DNA of 64,000 nucleotides from Ruminococcus turbiniformis (GTDB lineage: Bacteria > Bacillota > Clostridia > Lachnospirales > Lachnospiraceae). Each line of letters starts with the position of its first letter. Within the stretch, counting starts at the first letter, position 1. The DNA lies in assembly GCF_020687545.1 (NCBI RefSeq), contig NZ_JAJEQX010000024.1, forward strand, positions 1 to 64,000. Reading direction: 5' to 3'. Shown here in pieces: positions 42,442-51,721 of the stretch. The notes under the pieces were generated by a model, which worked only from the letters and a program-made list of their open reading frames with translations, made no database searches and was not told the DNA's origin. The position numbers were made by a program, and so were the translations under genes.

Positions 42442-43293
42442 ATGGAGAAAACCAAATTACAGTGGCATTCGGGTTTTGGCGCTGCATTCCGGATTACTCT
42501 TCAGGATGAAATGCCGTATCTGGAAATGCACGAGGAATATCTGCTGAACAAAAAACCTCTGCAGGTCGATGTCCTTATTGTCAGGAAGAAGGCAGATATC
42601 AGAATAGAAAAGGCAGTCGGGAAAATATTCCGGCAGCACAATATTATCGAGTATAAATCGCCGGAAGATTATTTAAGTATCAATGATTTTTACAAAGTAT
42701 ACGGCTATGCCTGTATCTATCAGTCGAATACGGACAGGGTGAAAGAGATTGATCCGGAACAGATAACGCTTACATTTGTCTGTAGTCATTATCCGCGGCA
42801 GATGCTGGATCATCTGAAAAAAGTCCGGGGGATCCACGTGGAACGGCATGGGGAAGGAATATATTATCTGAAGGGAGATCCGATTCCCATGCAGCTGATG
42901 ATTACTCCGGAACTGTCGAAAAAAGAAAACTACTGGCTTCAGAATCTGAGAACCGACCTGAAAGCAGGGGGAGAAATAAGGAATCTGATGGCCAATTACG
43001 AGAAACACAGAAAATCGAAAGACCACGCAGCGGTGATGAATCTGATTGCGAGGGCGAACTGGGAACAGATGGAGGTGGAAAAGAAAATGTGTGATGCATT
43101 AAATGAATTATTTGCGGAAGAGCTTAAAGAGGCGGACAAGAATGGAAGAGCTATAGGCCGGGAACAGCTTCTGAAAGAGCAGATAGAAAAGAAGCTGAAC
43201 AAAGGCAGAACGATTGAGGAGATTGCGGAGGCGCTGGAGACGGATGAGGCCACGGTACGCAGGATCGCAGAAGGGCTGGCGTCGCGGAAATAA
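42442..43293 (+). CDS. Rpn-like PD-(D/E)XK protein
   Basis: 283 aa from the ATG at 42442 (AAAGGAG 5 nt before it). The core LQVDVLIVRKKADIRIEKAV, then HNIIEYKSPEDYLSINDFYK has the D-x(n)-E-x-K type nuclease signature of the Rpn/transposase-like (PDDEXK) group that is very common in Lachnospiraceae. The C-terminus has an HTH-like ending (NKGRTIEEIAEALETDEATV, RRIAEGL). Rpn proteins promote RecA-independent recombination in E. coli; here the role is only inferred. Confidence 0.7.
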   Translation: MEKTKLQWHSGFGAAFRITLQDEMPYLEMHEEYLLNKKPLQVDVLIVRKKADIRIEKAVGKIFRQHNIIEYKSPEDYLSINDFYKVYGYACIYQSNTDRVKEIDPEQITLTFVCSHYPRQMLDHLKKVRGIHVERHGEGIYYLKGDPIPMQLMITPELSKKENYWLQNLRTDLKAGGEIRNLMANYEKHRKSKDHAAVMNLIARANWEQMEVEKKMCDALNELFAEELKEADKNGRAIGREQLLKEQIEKKLNKGRTIEEIAEALETDEATVRRIAEGLASRK

Positions 43294-43297
43294 AATC

Positions 43298-43327
43298 TTG
43301 ACGAATCCCGGTATTCTCTATTATAAT
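43298..43327 (+). promoter_or_regulatory. Promoter of the T-box-ileS transcript
   Basis: TTGACG (43298-43303), 18 bp, TATAAT (43322-43327). The -35 starts 5 bp after the stop of the Rpn-like gene. Confidence 0.75.
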
Positions 43328-43349
43328 TACCATTGTATGAATTTCAAAA

Positions 43350-43672
43350 GCAAAGGCCATGACGGAGACAGTAGAGACTTTCAAACGTCACAGCGAGCCG
43401 GGGAGGGTGTAAGCCCGGTACAAGTAGCAGGTCATCGAATATCACTCCAGAGCCTCAGCCCCCAACATAAGAGTGATCTTCTTAAGTTATTTATGTCTAC
43501 ACAGTAAGGGCTGACGCGGATCCCGCGTTAAAGGATACCATATGCGAACTGATTGACTCTGTGGCAGGATAATACAGCGTATATACGGGAAGAGAAGTTC
43601 AAGTATGTTGTAACAGGTGGTTAAAACGGGAGAGCAGGCTTTCGTCCTATTGCAGGACGGAAGCCTTTTTAT
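43350..43672 (+). promoter_or_regulatory. T-box riboswitch for isoleucine
   Basis: Stem I carries the segment GAAT-ATC-A (43437-43444), where ATC (43441-43443) is in the position of the specifier codon and reads Ile. A T-box-like AGGTGGTTAAAACGGG lies at 43615-43630, with TGGT able to pair with the ACCA end of uncharged tRNA-Ile. The terminator is AGGCTTTCGTCCT (43636-43648) with AGGACGGAAGCCT (43654-43666) and T residues. Uncharged tRNA-Ile would favour read-through into ileS. The bulge sequence departs from the most common form (GGTGGTACCGCG). Confidence 0.85.
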
Positions 43673-43705
43673 CTTTGAAGAAATGAAAACTGGAGAGTCT
43701 TGCCA

Positions 43706-43843
43706 GGTTCGGAGGCCGTCATATCCCTTGCGGACACGCTTTCGCTCGGGACACAGCGCAGCGGACACGTAAGGCTGCAAAATACGCAGCCCAAGTGCCG
43801 GCGCTGTTTTACGGTCCTTAATGGACATGCCGGTCTCCGAACC
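43706..43843 (+). repeat. 138-bp structured element, copy 1
   Basis: Closed by GGTTCGGAG (43706-43714) and CTCCGAACC (43835-43843). Inside are stems ACAGCGC/GCGCTGT (43753-43759, 43801-43807) and GGCTGC/GCAGCC (43773-43778, 43786-43791) with loop AAAATAC. An inverted copy of identical length lies at 43979-44116. Stem changes between the copies are compensatory. It is located between the T-box terminator and the ileS start, within the transcribed leader. Confidence 0.8.
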
Positions 43844-43978
43844 CGACAAACCCGCTGCGTTTCCCCTTCGGAAGATAAAAAGGCTGCCTTAAAGCTGATG
43901 ACAGAAAAGAAAACCTCTTTTCCGCCGGCACCCCACCCCTGCTCCTACCGTTTTGAATTTGAGTTCCGTTCCGGACAG

Positions 43979-44116
43979 GCCCGACGCAGCCATGTGTCGA
44001 TTAAGGGCCGTAAAGGAACGCCGGCACTTGGGCCGCGTATTTTGCGGCCTTATGTGACCGCTGCGTTCCGTCCCGAGCGAGAGCGTGCCCGCAATCGATA
44101 TATGGCTGCGCCGGGC
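43979..44116 (-). repeat. 138-bp structured element, copy 2 (inverted)
   Basis: Closed by GCCCGACGCAGCCAT (43979-43993) and ATGGCTGCGCCGGGC (44102-44116). Read on the minus strand it has the stems GGAACGC/GCGTTCC and GGCCGC/GCGGCC at exactly the same offsets (47 and 67 from the end) as copy 1. It ends 21 bp before the ileS start. Being inverted, the two copies can also pair with each other over most of their length. Confidence 0.8.
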
Positions 44117-44137
44117 ATTCGAGAAAGGAAGAAAGAA

Positions 44138-47100
44138 ATGTACAAGAAAGTCCCCACCGACATGAATTTTGTCGGCAGAGAAAAAGAAGTTGAAAAGTTC
44201 TGGGAAGAGAACCACATCTTTGAGAAGAGTATCGAAGAGCGTGAGGGATGCCCGGACTACATTTTTTATGACGGGCCTCCGACTGCAAACGGAAAGCCCC
44301 ACATCGGCCATGTGCTGACCCGTGTTATCAAGGACATGATCCCGAGATACCGCACAATGAAAGGCTATATGGTGCCGAGAAAAGCGGGATGGGATACCCA
44401 CGGCCTTCCGGTCGAACTGGAAGTAGAAAAGTCGTTAGGACTTGACGGAAAAGACCAGATCGAGGAGTACGGACTGGAGCCGTTCATTGACAAATGTAAG
44501 GAAAGCGTCTGGAAATATAAGGGCATGTGGGAGGATTTCTCATCCACAGTCGGTTTCTGGGCGGATATGGAGCACCCCTATGTTACTTATCACAATACAT
44601 TTATCGAGTCTGAGTGGTGGGCGTTAAAGCAGATCTGGGACAAGGGACTGCTCTATAAAGGGTTCAAGATTGTTCCCTACTGCCCGCGCTGCGGTACGCC
44701 GCTTTCAGCTCAGGAAGTGGCGCAGGGATACAAAGACGTCAAAGAGCGCTCCGCGGTAGTGCGTTTTAAAGTAAAGGACGAGGACGCATATATTCTCGCA
44801 TGGACAACGACGCCCTGGACGCTGCCGTCCAACCTGGCGCTCTGTGTGAACCCCAATGAGGATTACGCAAAGGTAAAAGCAGCAGACGGCTTCACCTACT
44901 ACATGGCATGCGCGCTGCTCGACACCGTGCTCGGAAAACTTGCGGAGGACGGAAAACCGGCTTACGAAGTGCTTGAAACGTACAAGGGAACCGACCTGGA
45001 AGGAAAAGAGTACGAGCCGCTTTATCAGTGCGCGGCGGACGCTGCGGCAAAGCAGAACAAGAAGGCGTTCTATGTGACATGCGATACCTATGTCACGCTG
45101 ACAGACGGTACCGGAGTCGTACACATCGCTCCGGCGTTCGGTGAGGACGACGCCAACGTGGGAAGAAAGTATGAGCTTCCGTTCGTACAGCTTGTGGATG
45201 AAAAAGGAAATATGGCGGAGTCCACGCCGTTTGCGGGACTGTTTGTGAAGAAGGCTGACCCGGAAGTGTTAAAAGATCTGGACGCGAGAGGACTGCTTTT
45301 CGACGCGCCGAAATTCGAGCACAGCTATCCTCACTGCTGGAGATGTGACACGCCGCTGATCTACTATGCGCGCGAGTCCTGGTTTATCAAGATGACAGCA
45401 GTCAGAGATGACCTGATCGCGAACAACAATACAATCAACTGGATTCCCGAGAGCATCGGAAAAGGCCGTTTCGGAGACTGGATTGAGAATGTTCAGGACT
45501 GGGGTATCAGCCGTAACCGCTACTGGGGAACACCGCTCAACATCTGGGAGTGCGAGTGCGGACATATGCATTCCATCGGAAGCATTGCAGAGCTTAAGGA
45601 AATGTCGGAAAACTGTCCGGATGATATCGAGCTTCACCGTCCGTACATCGACGCGGTGACGATCAAATGCCCGAAGTGCGGCAGAGAGATGCACCGTGTG
45701 CCGGAAGTGATCGACTGCTGGTTTGACAGCGGTTCCATGCCGTTTGCACAGCATCATTATCCGTTTGAGAATCAGGACCTCTTTGAGAAGCAGTTTCCGG
45801 CAGACTTTATCTCCGAGGCGGTAGACCAGACAAGAGGATGGTTCTACTCCCTGCTGGCGATCTCCACACTTCTCTTTAACAAGGCTCCGTATAAGAACGT
45901 TATCGTTCTGGGGCATGTGCAGGATGAGAACGGCCAGAAGATGAGCAAGTCAAAGGGCAACGCGGTTGACCCGTTTGAGGCGCTTGAGAAATACGGCGCA
46001 GACGCGATCCGCTGGTACTTCTACATCAACAGCGCTCCGTGGCTTCCGAACCGTTTCCACGGCAAGGCAGTGACAGAAGGACAGAGAAAGTTCATGGGAA
46101 CACTGTGGAATACCTATGCGTTCTTTGTGCTTTATGCGAATATCGATGACTTTGACGCGACAAAATATACACTGGAGTATGACAAGCTCACTGTAATGGA
46201 TAAATGGCTCTTATCCAAGATGAACACGATGGTAAAAACGGTGGATGATAATCTGGCGAACTACCGTATTCCGGAGGCTGCGCGCGCACTCCAGGAGTTT
46301 GTTGACGATATGAGCAACTGGTACGTGAGAAGAAGCCGTGAACGTTTCTGGGCGAAAGGCATGGAGCAGGACAAGATCAATGCATACATGACACTGTATA
46401 CGGCGCTTGTGACTGTGTCTAAAGCTGCCGCTCCGATGATTCCGTTTATGGCAGAGGAGATTTACCAGAATCTTGTGCGCAGCATTGACAGGGAAGCGCC
46501 GGAGAGTATCCATCTGTGCATGTTCCCGGAAGTGAACGGGGAGCAGATTGACGCGGAGCTTGAGAAAAACATGGACAGCGTGCTCAAGCTTGTCGTTATG
46601 GGACGTGCGTGCAGAAACGCGTCCAATATCAAGAACCGCCAGCCGATCGGACAGATGTTTGTGAAAGCGGGATTTGAACTTCCCGAGTTTTATCAGGAGA
46701 TTGTCGCCGATGAGCTGAACGTGAAAAATGTTAAGTTTACGGATGATGTAAGAGACTTTACTTCATATACTTTTAAACCGCAGTTAAAGACAGTCGGCCC
46801 GAAATATGGTAAAATGTTAGGTGGGATTAAGGCGGCTCTTGACAGCGTGGACGGAAATTCGGCTATGGACGAAGTCAATGAGACAGGAGCTCTCAGGCTT
46901 GACGTAAACGGCCAGGAGATCACACTTTTCCGCGAGGATCTGCTGATCGAGACTGCCCAGATCGAAGGATATGTATCGGAGAATGACGGCGGTATCACAG
47001 TTGTTCTCGATACGAACCTTACGCCGGAGCTTCTGGATGAGGGATTTGTACGCGAGATTATCAGTAAAGTACAGACGATGAGAAAAGAGGCGGACTTTGA

Positions 47101-47293
47101 GGTTATGGACCGCATCAGAGTTACCTATACCGGAAGCGGAAAAGCGGAGGCGGTCTTTGAGAGATTTGGCGCTCAGATTGCCGGAGAAGTGCTTGCAGAT
47201 GAAGTTGTAAAGGCAGAACCCGCCGGATACGTGAAAGAGTGGAAGATTAACGGGGAAGCTGTTACAATGGGTGTGGAAAAAGAAGGGAAGTAA
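44138..47293 (+). CDS. ileS: Isoleucyl-tRNA synthetase
   Basis: 1051 aa from the ATG at 44138 (AAAGGAAG before it). Class I signatures are HIGH at residues 55-58 (GKPHIGHVL) and KMSKS at 601-605. The CP1 editing domain has the WTTTPWTLPSNLAL motif. The length and the late domain match the type-2 (eukaryote-like) IleRS, which often confers mupirocin resistance. The frame is open back to 43700, but that part is the structured repeat DNA and not protein. It is controlled by the T-box before it; glgP starts 3 bp after the stop. Confidence 0.95.
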   Translation: MYKKVPTDMNFVGREKEVEKFWEENHIFEKSIEEREGCPDYIFYDGPPTANGKPHIGHVLTRVIKDMIPRYRTMKGYMVPRKAGWDTHGLPVELEVEKSLGLDGKDQIEEYGLEPFIDKCKESVWKYKGMWEDFSSTVGFWADMEHPYVTYHNTFIESEWWALKQIWDKGLLYKGFKIVPYCPRCGTPLSAQEVAQGYKDVKERSAVVRFKVKDEDAYILAWTTTPWTLPSNLALCVNPNEDYAKVKAADGFTYYMACALLDTVLGKLAEDGKPAYEVLETYKGTDLEGKEYEPLYQCAADAAAKQNKKAFYVTCDTYVTLTDGTGVVHIAPAFGEDDANVGRKYELPFVQLVDEKGNMAESTPFAGLFVKKADPEVLKDLDARGLLFDAPKFEHSYPHCWRCDTPLIYYARESWFIKMTAVRDDLIANNNTINWIPESIGKGRFGDWIENVQDWGISRNRYWGTPLNIWECECGHMHSIGSIAELKEMSENCPDDIELHRPYIDAVTIKCPKCGREMHRVPEVIDCWFDSGSMPFAQHHYPFENQDLFEKQFPADFISEAVDQTRGWFYSLLAISTLLFNKAPYKNVIVLGHVQDENGQKMSKSKGNAVDPFEALEKYGADAIRWYFYINSAPWLPNRFHGKAVTEGQRKFMGTLWNTYAFFVLYANIDDFDATKYTLEYDKLTVMDKWLLSKMNTMVKTVDDNLANYRIPEAARALQEFVDDMSNWYVRRSRERFWAKGMEQDKINAYMTLYTALVTVSKAAAPMIPFMAEEIYQNLVRSIDREAPESIHLCMFPEVNGEQIDAELEKNMDSVLKLVVMGRACRNASNIKNRQPIGQMFVKAGFELPEFYQEIVADELNVKNVKFTDDVRDFTSYTFKPQLKTVGPKYGKMLGGIKAALDSVDGNSAMDEVNETGALRLDVNGQEITLFREDLLIETAQIEGYVSENDGGITVVLDTNLTPELLDEGFVREIISKVQTMRKEADFEVMDRIRVTYTGSGKAEAVFERFGAQIAGEVLADEVVKAEPAGYVKEWKINGEAVTMGVEKEGK

Positions 47294-47296
47294 GTT

Positions 47297-49771
47297 ATGT
47301 TCAGCAAAAGATTTGAGAAAGAGACGTTTAAGCAGACAGTAAAGGACAATATCAGAAACCTGTACAGAAAGACGATCGAAGAGGCGAATCCTCAGCAGCT
47401 TTTTCAGGCAGTGTCCTACGCAGTGAAAGATGTTATTTTTGACGACTGGTTTGCAACACAGAAGGCGTATGACGAAGCGGACGCAAAGACAGTGTACTAT
47501 ATGTCAATGGAGTTTCTCATGGGCCGTGCTCTCGGAAACAACCTGATCAATATGACAGTATATAAAGACGTGAAGGAAGCCCTGGATGAGATGGGCATTG
47601 ACCTGAACGTGATCGAAGACCAGGAGCCGGATGCGGCTCTTGGAAACGGCGGTCTGGGACGTCTGGCAGCATGTTTCCTCGATTCACTGGCTACGCTCAA
47701 TTATCCGGCGTACGGATGCGGAATCCGCTACCGCTACGGAATGTTCAAGCAGGAGATCCGGGACGGCTATCAGGTTGAAGTGCCGGACAACTGGCTCAAA
47801 GAGGGCAACCCGTTTGAGCTTCGCAGGGAAGAGTACGCAAAGGAAGTGCGTTTCGGCGGAAATATCCGTTTTGAGAAAGATCCGGTGACGGGAAAAGACA
47901 AATTTATCCAGGAAAACTATGAGTCCGTTCTTGCGATTCCGTATGACATGCCGATCGTCGGCTATGGAAACCACGTGGTAAATACGCTGCGTGTATGGGA
48001 TGCAAAGGCGATCACAGACTTTAAGCTGGATGAGTTCGACAGAGGAAACTACCACAAGGCAGTGGAGCAGGAAAACCTGGCGAAGCTGATCGTAGATGTG
48101 CTCTATCCGAATGACAACCACTATTCCGGAAAAGAACTCCGTCTGAAACAGCAGTATTTCTTCATTTCCGCAAGCCTTCAGGCACTGATCGCGAAGTATA
48201 AGAAGAAACACAGCGATGTGCGCAAGCTGTATGAAAAAGTTGTAATCCAGATGAACGATACGCACCCGACAGTTGCCGTGCCGGAGCTGATGCGTCTTCT
48301 TATCGATGAGGAAGGATTAAACTGGGAAGAGGCGTGGGATGTGACTACGAAGACATGTGCGTACACAAACCACACAATCATGGCGGAAGCACTTGAGAAA
48401 TGGCCGATTGACCTGTTCTCCCGCCTCCTTCCGCGTATTTACCAGATCGTGCAGGAGATTGACAGAAGATTTGTCATCAAAGTACGTGAGATGTACCCGG
48501 GCAATGAGGAGAAAGTCAAGAAGATGGCGATCCTCATGGACGGCCAGGTGCGCATGGCGAACATGGCGATTATTGCCGGATTTTCCGTGAACGGCGTGGC
48601 GAAGCTCCATACAGAGATCCTGAAGCATCAGGAACTTAAGGATTTTTACGAGATGATGCCGGAGAAATTCAACAACAAGACAAACGGTATCACACAGAGA
48701 AGATTCCTCGCTCACGGCAACCCGCTCCTTGCAGACTGGATCACAGACAAGATCGGCGACGGGTGGATCACGGATCTTTCCCAGATTGCGAAGCTTAAAC
48801 CCTTTGTGGAAGACGAGAACGCGCGCCGCGAGTTTATGGAGATCAAGTATAAAAACAAGGTCCGCCTTGCAAAATATATTAAAGAGCATAACGGAATCGA
48901 TGTTGATCCGAGATCGATCTTTGATGTTCAGGTAAAACGTCTGCACGAGTACAAGCGTCAGTTCCTCAACATCCTGCATATCATGTATCTGTACAACCAG
49001 ATCAAGGAACACCCGGAGATGACATTCTATCCGCGGACATTTATCTTCGGAGCAAAGGCGGCAGCAGGGTATCTCAGAGCAAAGGAGACGATCAAGCTGA
49101 TCAACTCTGTGGCAGATGTGGTGAACAACGACAGAAGCATCAACGGCAAACTGAAAGTTGTCTTCATCGAGGATTACCGCGTGTCAAATGCGGAGATCAT
49201 TTTCGCGGCCGCAGATGTCAGCGAGCAGATTTCCACAGCGTCCAAAGAGGCATCAGGCACGGGAAACATGAAGTTCATGTTAAACGGAGCTCCGACACTT
49301 GGAACAATGGACGGCGCGAACGTGGAGATCGTACAGGAAGTGGGCGCGGAGAACGCGTTTATCTTCGGACTGAGTTCAGAGGAAGTTATTAATTACGAAA
49401 AGAACGGAGGATACCATCCTCAGGATATCTACTTCAATGACTGGGAGTTAAAGCGCGTGGTTGACCAGCTTATGGACGGCACTTACTCGCATGGCGACCA
49501 TAATATGTACAAAAACCTCTATAACTCCCTGCTTAACACGCAGAGTACGGACAGGGCGGATATGTATTTCATATTGAAAGATTTCCGTTCCTATGCGGAC
49601 GCTCAGAAGAGAGTGGAGGAGGCATACAGAGACCAGCAGAGATGGTCGAGAATGGCGATGATGCAGACTGCGTGCAGCGGCAAGTTCTCTTCCGACAGAA
49701 CGATCGAAGAATATGTAAATGATATATGGAAGCTTGAGAAAGTAGAGGTCCCGTCCGGAGAGGACGAATAG
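47297..49771 (+). CDS. glgP: Glycogen/starch phosphorylase
   Basis: 824 aa, full length for the GT35 family. Motifs: EDQEPDAALGNGGLGRLAAC near residue 110, and the pyridoxal-phosphate Lys in EASGTGNMKFMLNGAPTLGT. It releases glucose-1-P from glycogen or maltodextrins, which PgcA (27140) can convert to glucose-6-P. The ribosome binding site (GAAGGGAAG) lies inside the ileS end, so the gene may be expressed from the T-box promoter too, an unusual link between tRNA charging and glycogen use. Confidence 0.95.
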   Translation: MFSKRFEKETFKQTVKDNIRNLYRKTIEEANPQQLFQAVSYAVKDVIFDDWFATQKAYDEADAKTVYYMSMEFLMGRALGNNLINMTVYKDVKEALDEMGIDLNVIEDQEPDAALGNGGLGRLAACFLDSLATLNYPAYGCGIRYRYGMFKQEIRDGYQVEVPDNWLKEGNPFELRREEYAKEVRFGGNIRFEKDPVTGKDKFIQENYESVLAIPYDMPIVGYGNHVVNTLRVWDAKAITDFKLDEFDRGNYHKAVEQENLAKLIVDVLYPNDNHYSGKELRLKQQYFFISASLQALIAKYKKKHSDVRKLYEKVVIQMNDTHPTVAVPELMRLLIDEEGLNWEEAWDVTTKTCAYTNHTIMAEALEKWPIDLFSRLLPRIYQIVQEIDRRFVIKVREMYPGNEEKVKKMAILMDGQVRMANMAIIAGFSVNGVAKLHTEILKHQELKDFYEMMPEKFNNKTNGITQRRFLAHGNPLLADWITDKIGDGWITDLSQIAKLKPFVEDENARREFMEIKYKNKVRLAKYIKEHNGIDVDPRSIFDVQVKRLHEYKRQFLNILHIMYLYNQIKEHPEMTFYPRTFIFGAKAAAGYLRAKETIKLINSVADVVNNDRSINGKLKVVFIEDYRVSNAEIIFAAADVSEQISTASKEASGTGNMKFMLNGAPTLGTMDGANVEIVQEVGAENAFIFGLSSEEVINYEKNGGYHPQDIYFNDWELKRVVDQLMDGTYSHGDHNMYKNLYNSLLNTQSTDRADMYFILKDFRSYADAQKRVEEAYRDQQRWSRMAMMQTACSGKFSSDRTIEEYVNDIWKLEKVEVPSGEDE

Positions 49772-49784
49772 GAGGCAGTTTCTT

Positions 49785-50591
49785 ATGGATTTTGTTTATA
49801 ATTACAGTTACGAATATGACTATCCGTCATCCTACTATTATCATGATGACCCGGTTCTTGATGTGATTGTACCGATCTATCTGCTTGTGCTGACGATAGC
49901 AATTCTTTTTGCGCTGGTAAGCTACGCTGTTTCGTCAGTCGCTCTTTATACGATCGGAAAACGGATGGGAAAAGAACATCCGTGGCTTGCGTTCATTCCG
50001 TTTGCCCGGGACTATTTTCACGGCGAGCTTGCCGGAGTGATTGCATTAAAGAGCAAAAGAATCCGCCGCCCGGGGATCTGGAAGCTTGTTCTGCCGATTG
50101 TGTATGCTGCGGTTACGGGAATCTTTGCCGTAATTATGATTCTGGCGGTAAGTATCATGATTGCGGTTGGAAGAGTGGGAGGCGTGATTTCGGGAGTTAT
50201 GATTTTAATTGTCCTGTGTATTGCTCTGACTCTGATAAGCATAATATACATGGCGGGATACACGGTGCTTCAGATTATGGTGGACATTCAGATTTTTGAA
50301 CGGTTTACTACAAGAAATATGGCGATTGTGCATGCGGTGCTTTCCTCTGTTGTGCCTTTATATGAGGCGATCTGCCTGTTTGTGATGAGGAACAAGCCGT
50401 TTAATCCCGGGATGGAGCCTTGTATCACAGGCGCTCCGCCGGTTTCTCCGGTTCCTCCGGTATCACCGGTACATCCGGCAGCAGAGCGGGCTGAGGAGAC
50501 ACCGGTACAGGCGCCGGCAGAGCCGTCGCTCAGAGAAGCAGAACCTTCTGCGGAAACAACGGCACAGACCACGGAAGAGAATGAGTCCTGA
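49785..50591 (+). CDS. Multi-pass membrane protein of unknown function
   Basis: 268 aa. A Tyr/Asp-rich start (YNYSYEYDYPSSYYYHDDPV), then four or five hydrophobic helices (residues about 25-55, 105-135, 138-165, 178-200). It ends with a 65-residue Pro/Glu-rich, presumably disordered tail. GGAGG precedes the ATG; it begins 13 bp after glgP and is probably co-transcribed with it. I recognise no family with confidence. Confidence 0.65.
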   Translation: MDFVYNYSYEYDYPSSYYYHDDPVLDVIVPIYLLVLTIAILFALVSYAVSSVALYTIGKRMGKEHPWLAFIPFARDYFHGELAGVIALKSKRIRRPGIWKLVLPIVYAAVTGIFAVIMILAVSIMIAVGRVGGVISGVMILIVLCIALTLISIIYMAGYTVLQIMVDIQIFERFTTRNMAIVHAVLSSVVPLYEAICLFVMRNKPFNPGMEPCITGAPPVSPVPPVSPVHPAAERAEETPVQAPAEPSLREAEPSAETTAQTTEENES

Positions 50592-50614
50592 CAGCGCGCA
50601 GGTCTGACATACAG

Positions 50615-50653
50615 CAGCCCTTCATATACTGAAATATGGAGGGCTGTTTTTTT
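50615..50653 (+). terminator. Terminator that includes the spoIID ribosome binding site
   Basis: CAGCCCTTCATA (50615-50626) with TATGGAGGGCTG (50635-50646) and seven T residues. The 3' arm contains GGAGGG, the only Shine-Dalgarno for the start at 50654. The same hairpin can end transcripts from upstream and hide the ribosome binding site. Confidence 0.75.
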
Positions 50654-51652
50654 ATGAACCGGTATGCAATTGAACAGAAATTAAAATCATTTTCAGCGTT
50701 TCTGATTATTCTGATTCTTCTTCCCTATATTGTGTCAGTATTTGTAAACGGAGTGGATCCCGCGGGAAAAGAGAGCGGGGATCCTTTTTATGTCAGGGTG
50801 AAAGTTCCGGAGGAAGAGGAAGCGGACGGAATCCGGGAGGTGGAATGGACGGAATATCTCGCCGGGATTCTTGCAAGGGAAATTCCACCGGATTATGAGC
50901 TGGAGGCGATGAAGGCCCAGGCAGTTCTTGTCCGTACTCAGATTTACAGGAGCGCAGCAGAGTCCGGAGATTCTGTTCTGACAGAAGATTACCTTTCCCA
51001 GTCTGAGCTTCAGGAACAGTGGAATTCGGACAGGTTTAAGGAAAACTATGAGAAATATATCCGGGCAGTGGAACAGACAGACGATACGGTTCTCATGTAT
51101 CAGGATAGTTATGCATGGACGCCGTTTCACCAGTCAAGCTGCGGTATGACGAGAAGCGCGGCGGAAGTCATGGGGACGGAAGAATATCCGTATATTGCTG
51201 TCAGAGAGTGTCCGCTTGACAAGGAGGCGGAGAATGAGATTCAGGTATTCGAGTTTACCTGCAAAGAGATCCAAAAGCTGTGCAGGGATTTCCTTGTGGC
51301 GGAAGACAGCGGCGAGGAGGCGCAGCAGGGCTATACGCCGGATGATTTTGAGATTGTATCCTGCGACAGTGCAGGGTATGTAAGTGAATTGAAAATCGGA
51401 AATACGACATGTACGGGAGACCAGTTCCGGGATGCGCTTTCCCTCCCGTCCAGTGCGTTTTCTGTCAGTGCCGCTGCAGAAGACACAGGAACAGTGACAG
51501 TTACGACAACCGGAAACGGACATGGTCTCGGAATGAGTTTGTGGACTGCTGAAAAGATGGCAGAGGAGGGATCGGCATTTGAGGAAATTCTTGCCTTCTT
51601 TTTTGAGGGAACCGAAATGCGAACGGATATTCAGGAAACAGGTCTGTTTTGA
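50654..51652 (+). CDS. spoIID: Stage II sporulation protein D
   Basis: 332 aa. One N-terminal membrane helix (FSAFLIILILLPYIVSVFVN), then the lytic transglycosylase domain: catalytic Glu in LAREIPPDYELEAMKAQAV and the late motif GNGHGLGMSLWTAEKMA. SpoIID cuts glycan strands at the septum so the mother cell can engulf the forespore, together with SpoIIP and SpoIIM. The start at 50654 is 10 nt after GGAGGG, which is in a terminator stem. spoIIQ follows at 70 bp. Confidence 0.85.
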   Translation: MNRYAIEQKLKSFSAFLIILILLPYIVSVFVNGVDPAGKESGDPFYVRVKVPEEEEADGIREVEWTEYLAGILAREIPPDYELEAMKAQAVLVRTQIYRSAAESGDSVLTEDYLSQSELQEQWNSDRFKENYEKYIRAVEQTDDTVLMYQDSYAWTPFHQSSCGMTRSAAEVMGTEEYPYIAVRECPLDKEAENEIQVFEFTCKEIQKLCRDFLVAEDSGEEAQQGYTPDDFEIVSCDSAGYVSELKIGNTTCTGDQFRDALSLPSSAFSVSAAAEDTGTVTVTTTGNGHGLGMSLWTAEKMAEEGSAFEEILAFFFEGTEMRTDIQETGLF

Positions 51653-51721
51653 AAGGAAATTTGAGTGCGCACAGAATAATACGGTCATTTCCTGGCAAAA
51701 ATATAGCCAGAGGTGATGATA

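Noticed and set aside
43700..44137. N-terminal extension of IleRS in frame from 43700, and minus-strand open frames 43889-44401
   Set aside because: The codons are those of the structured inverted repeats, the resulting peptide is Arg/Cys-rich and unlike any IleRS, and a normal ribosome binding site and start exist at 44138.
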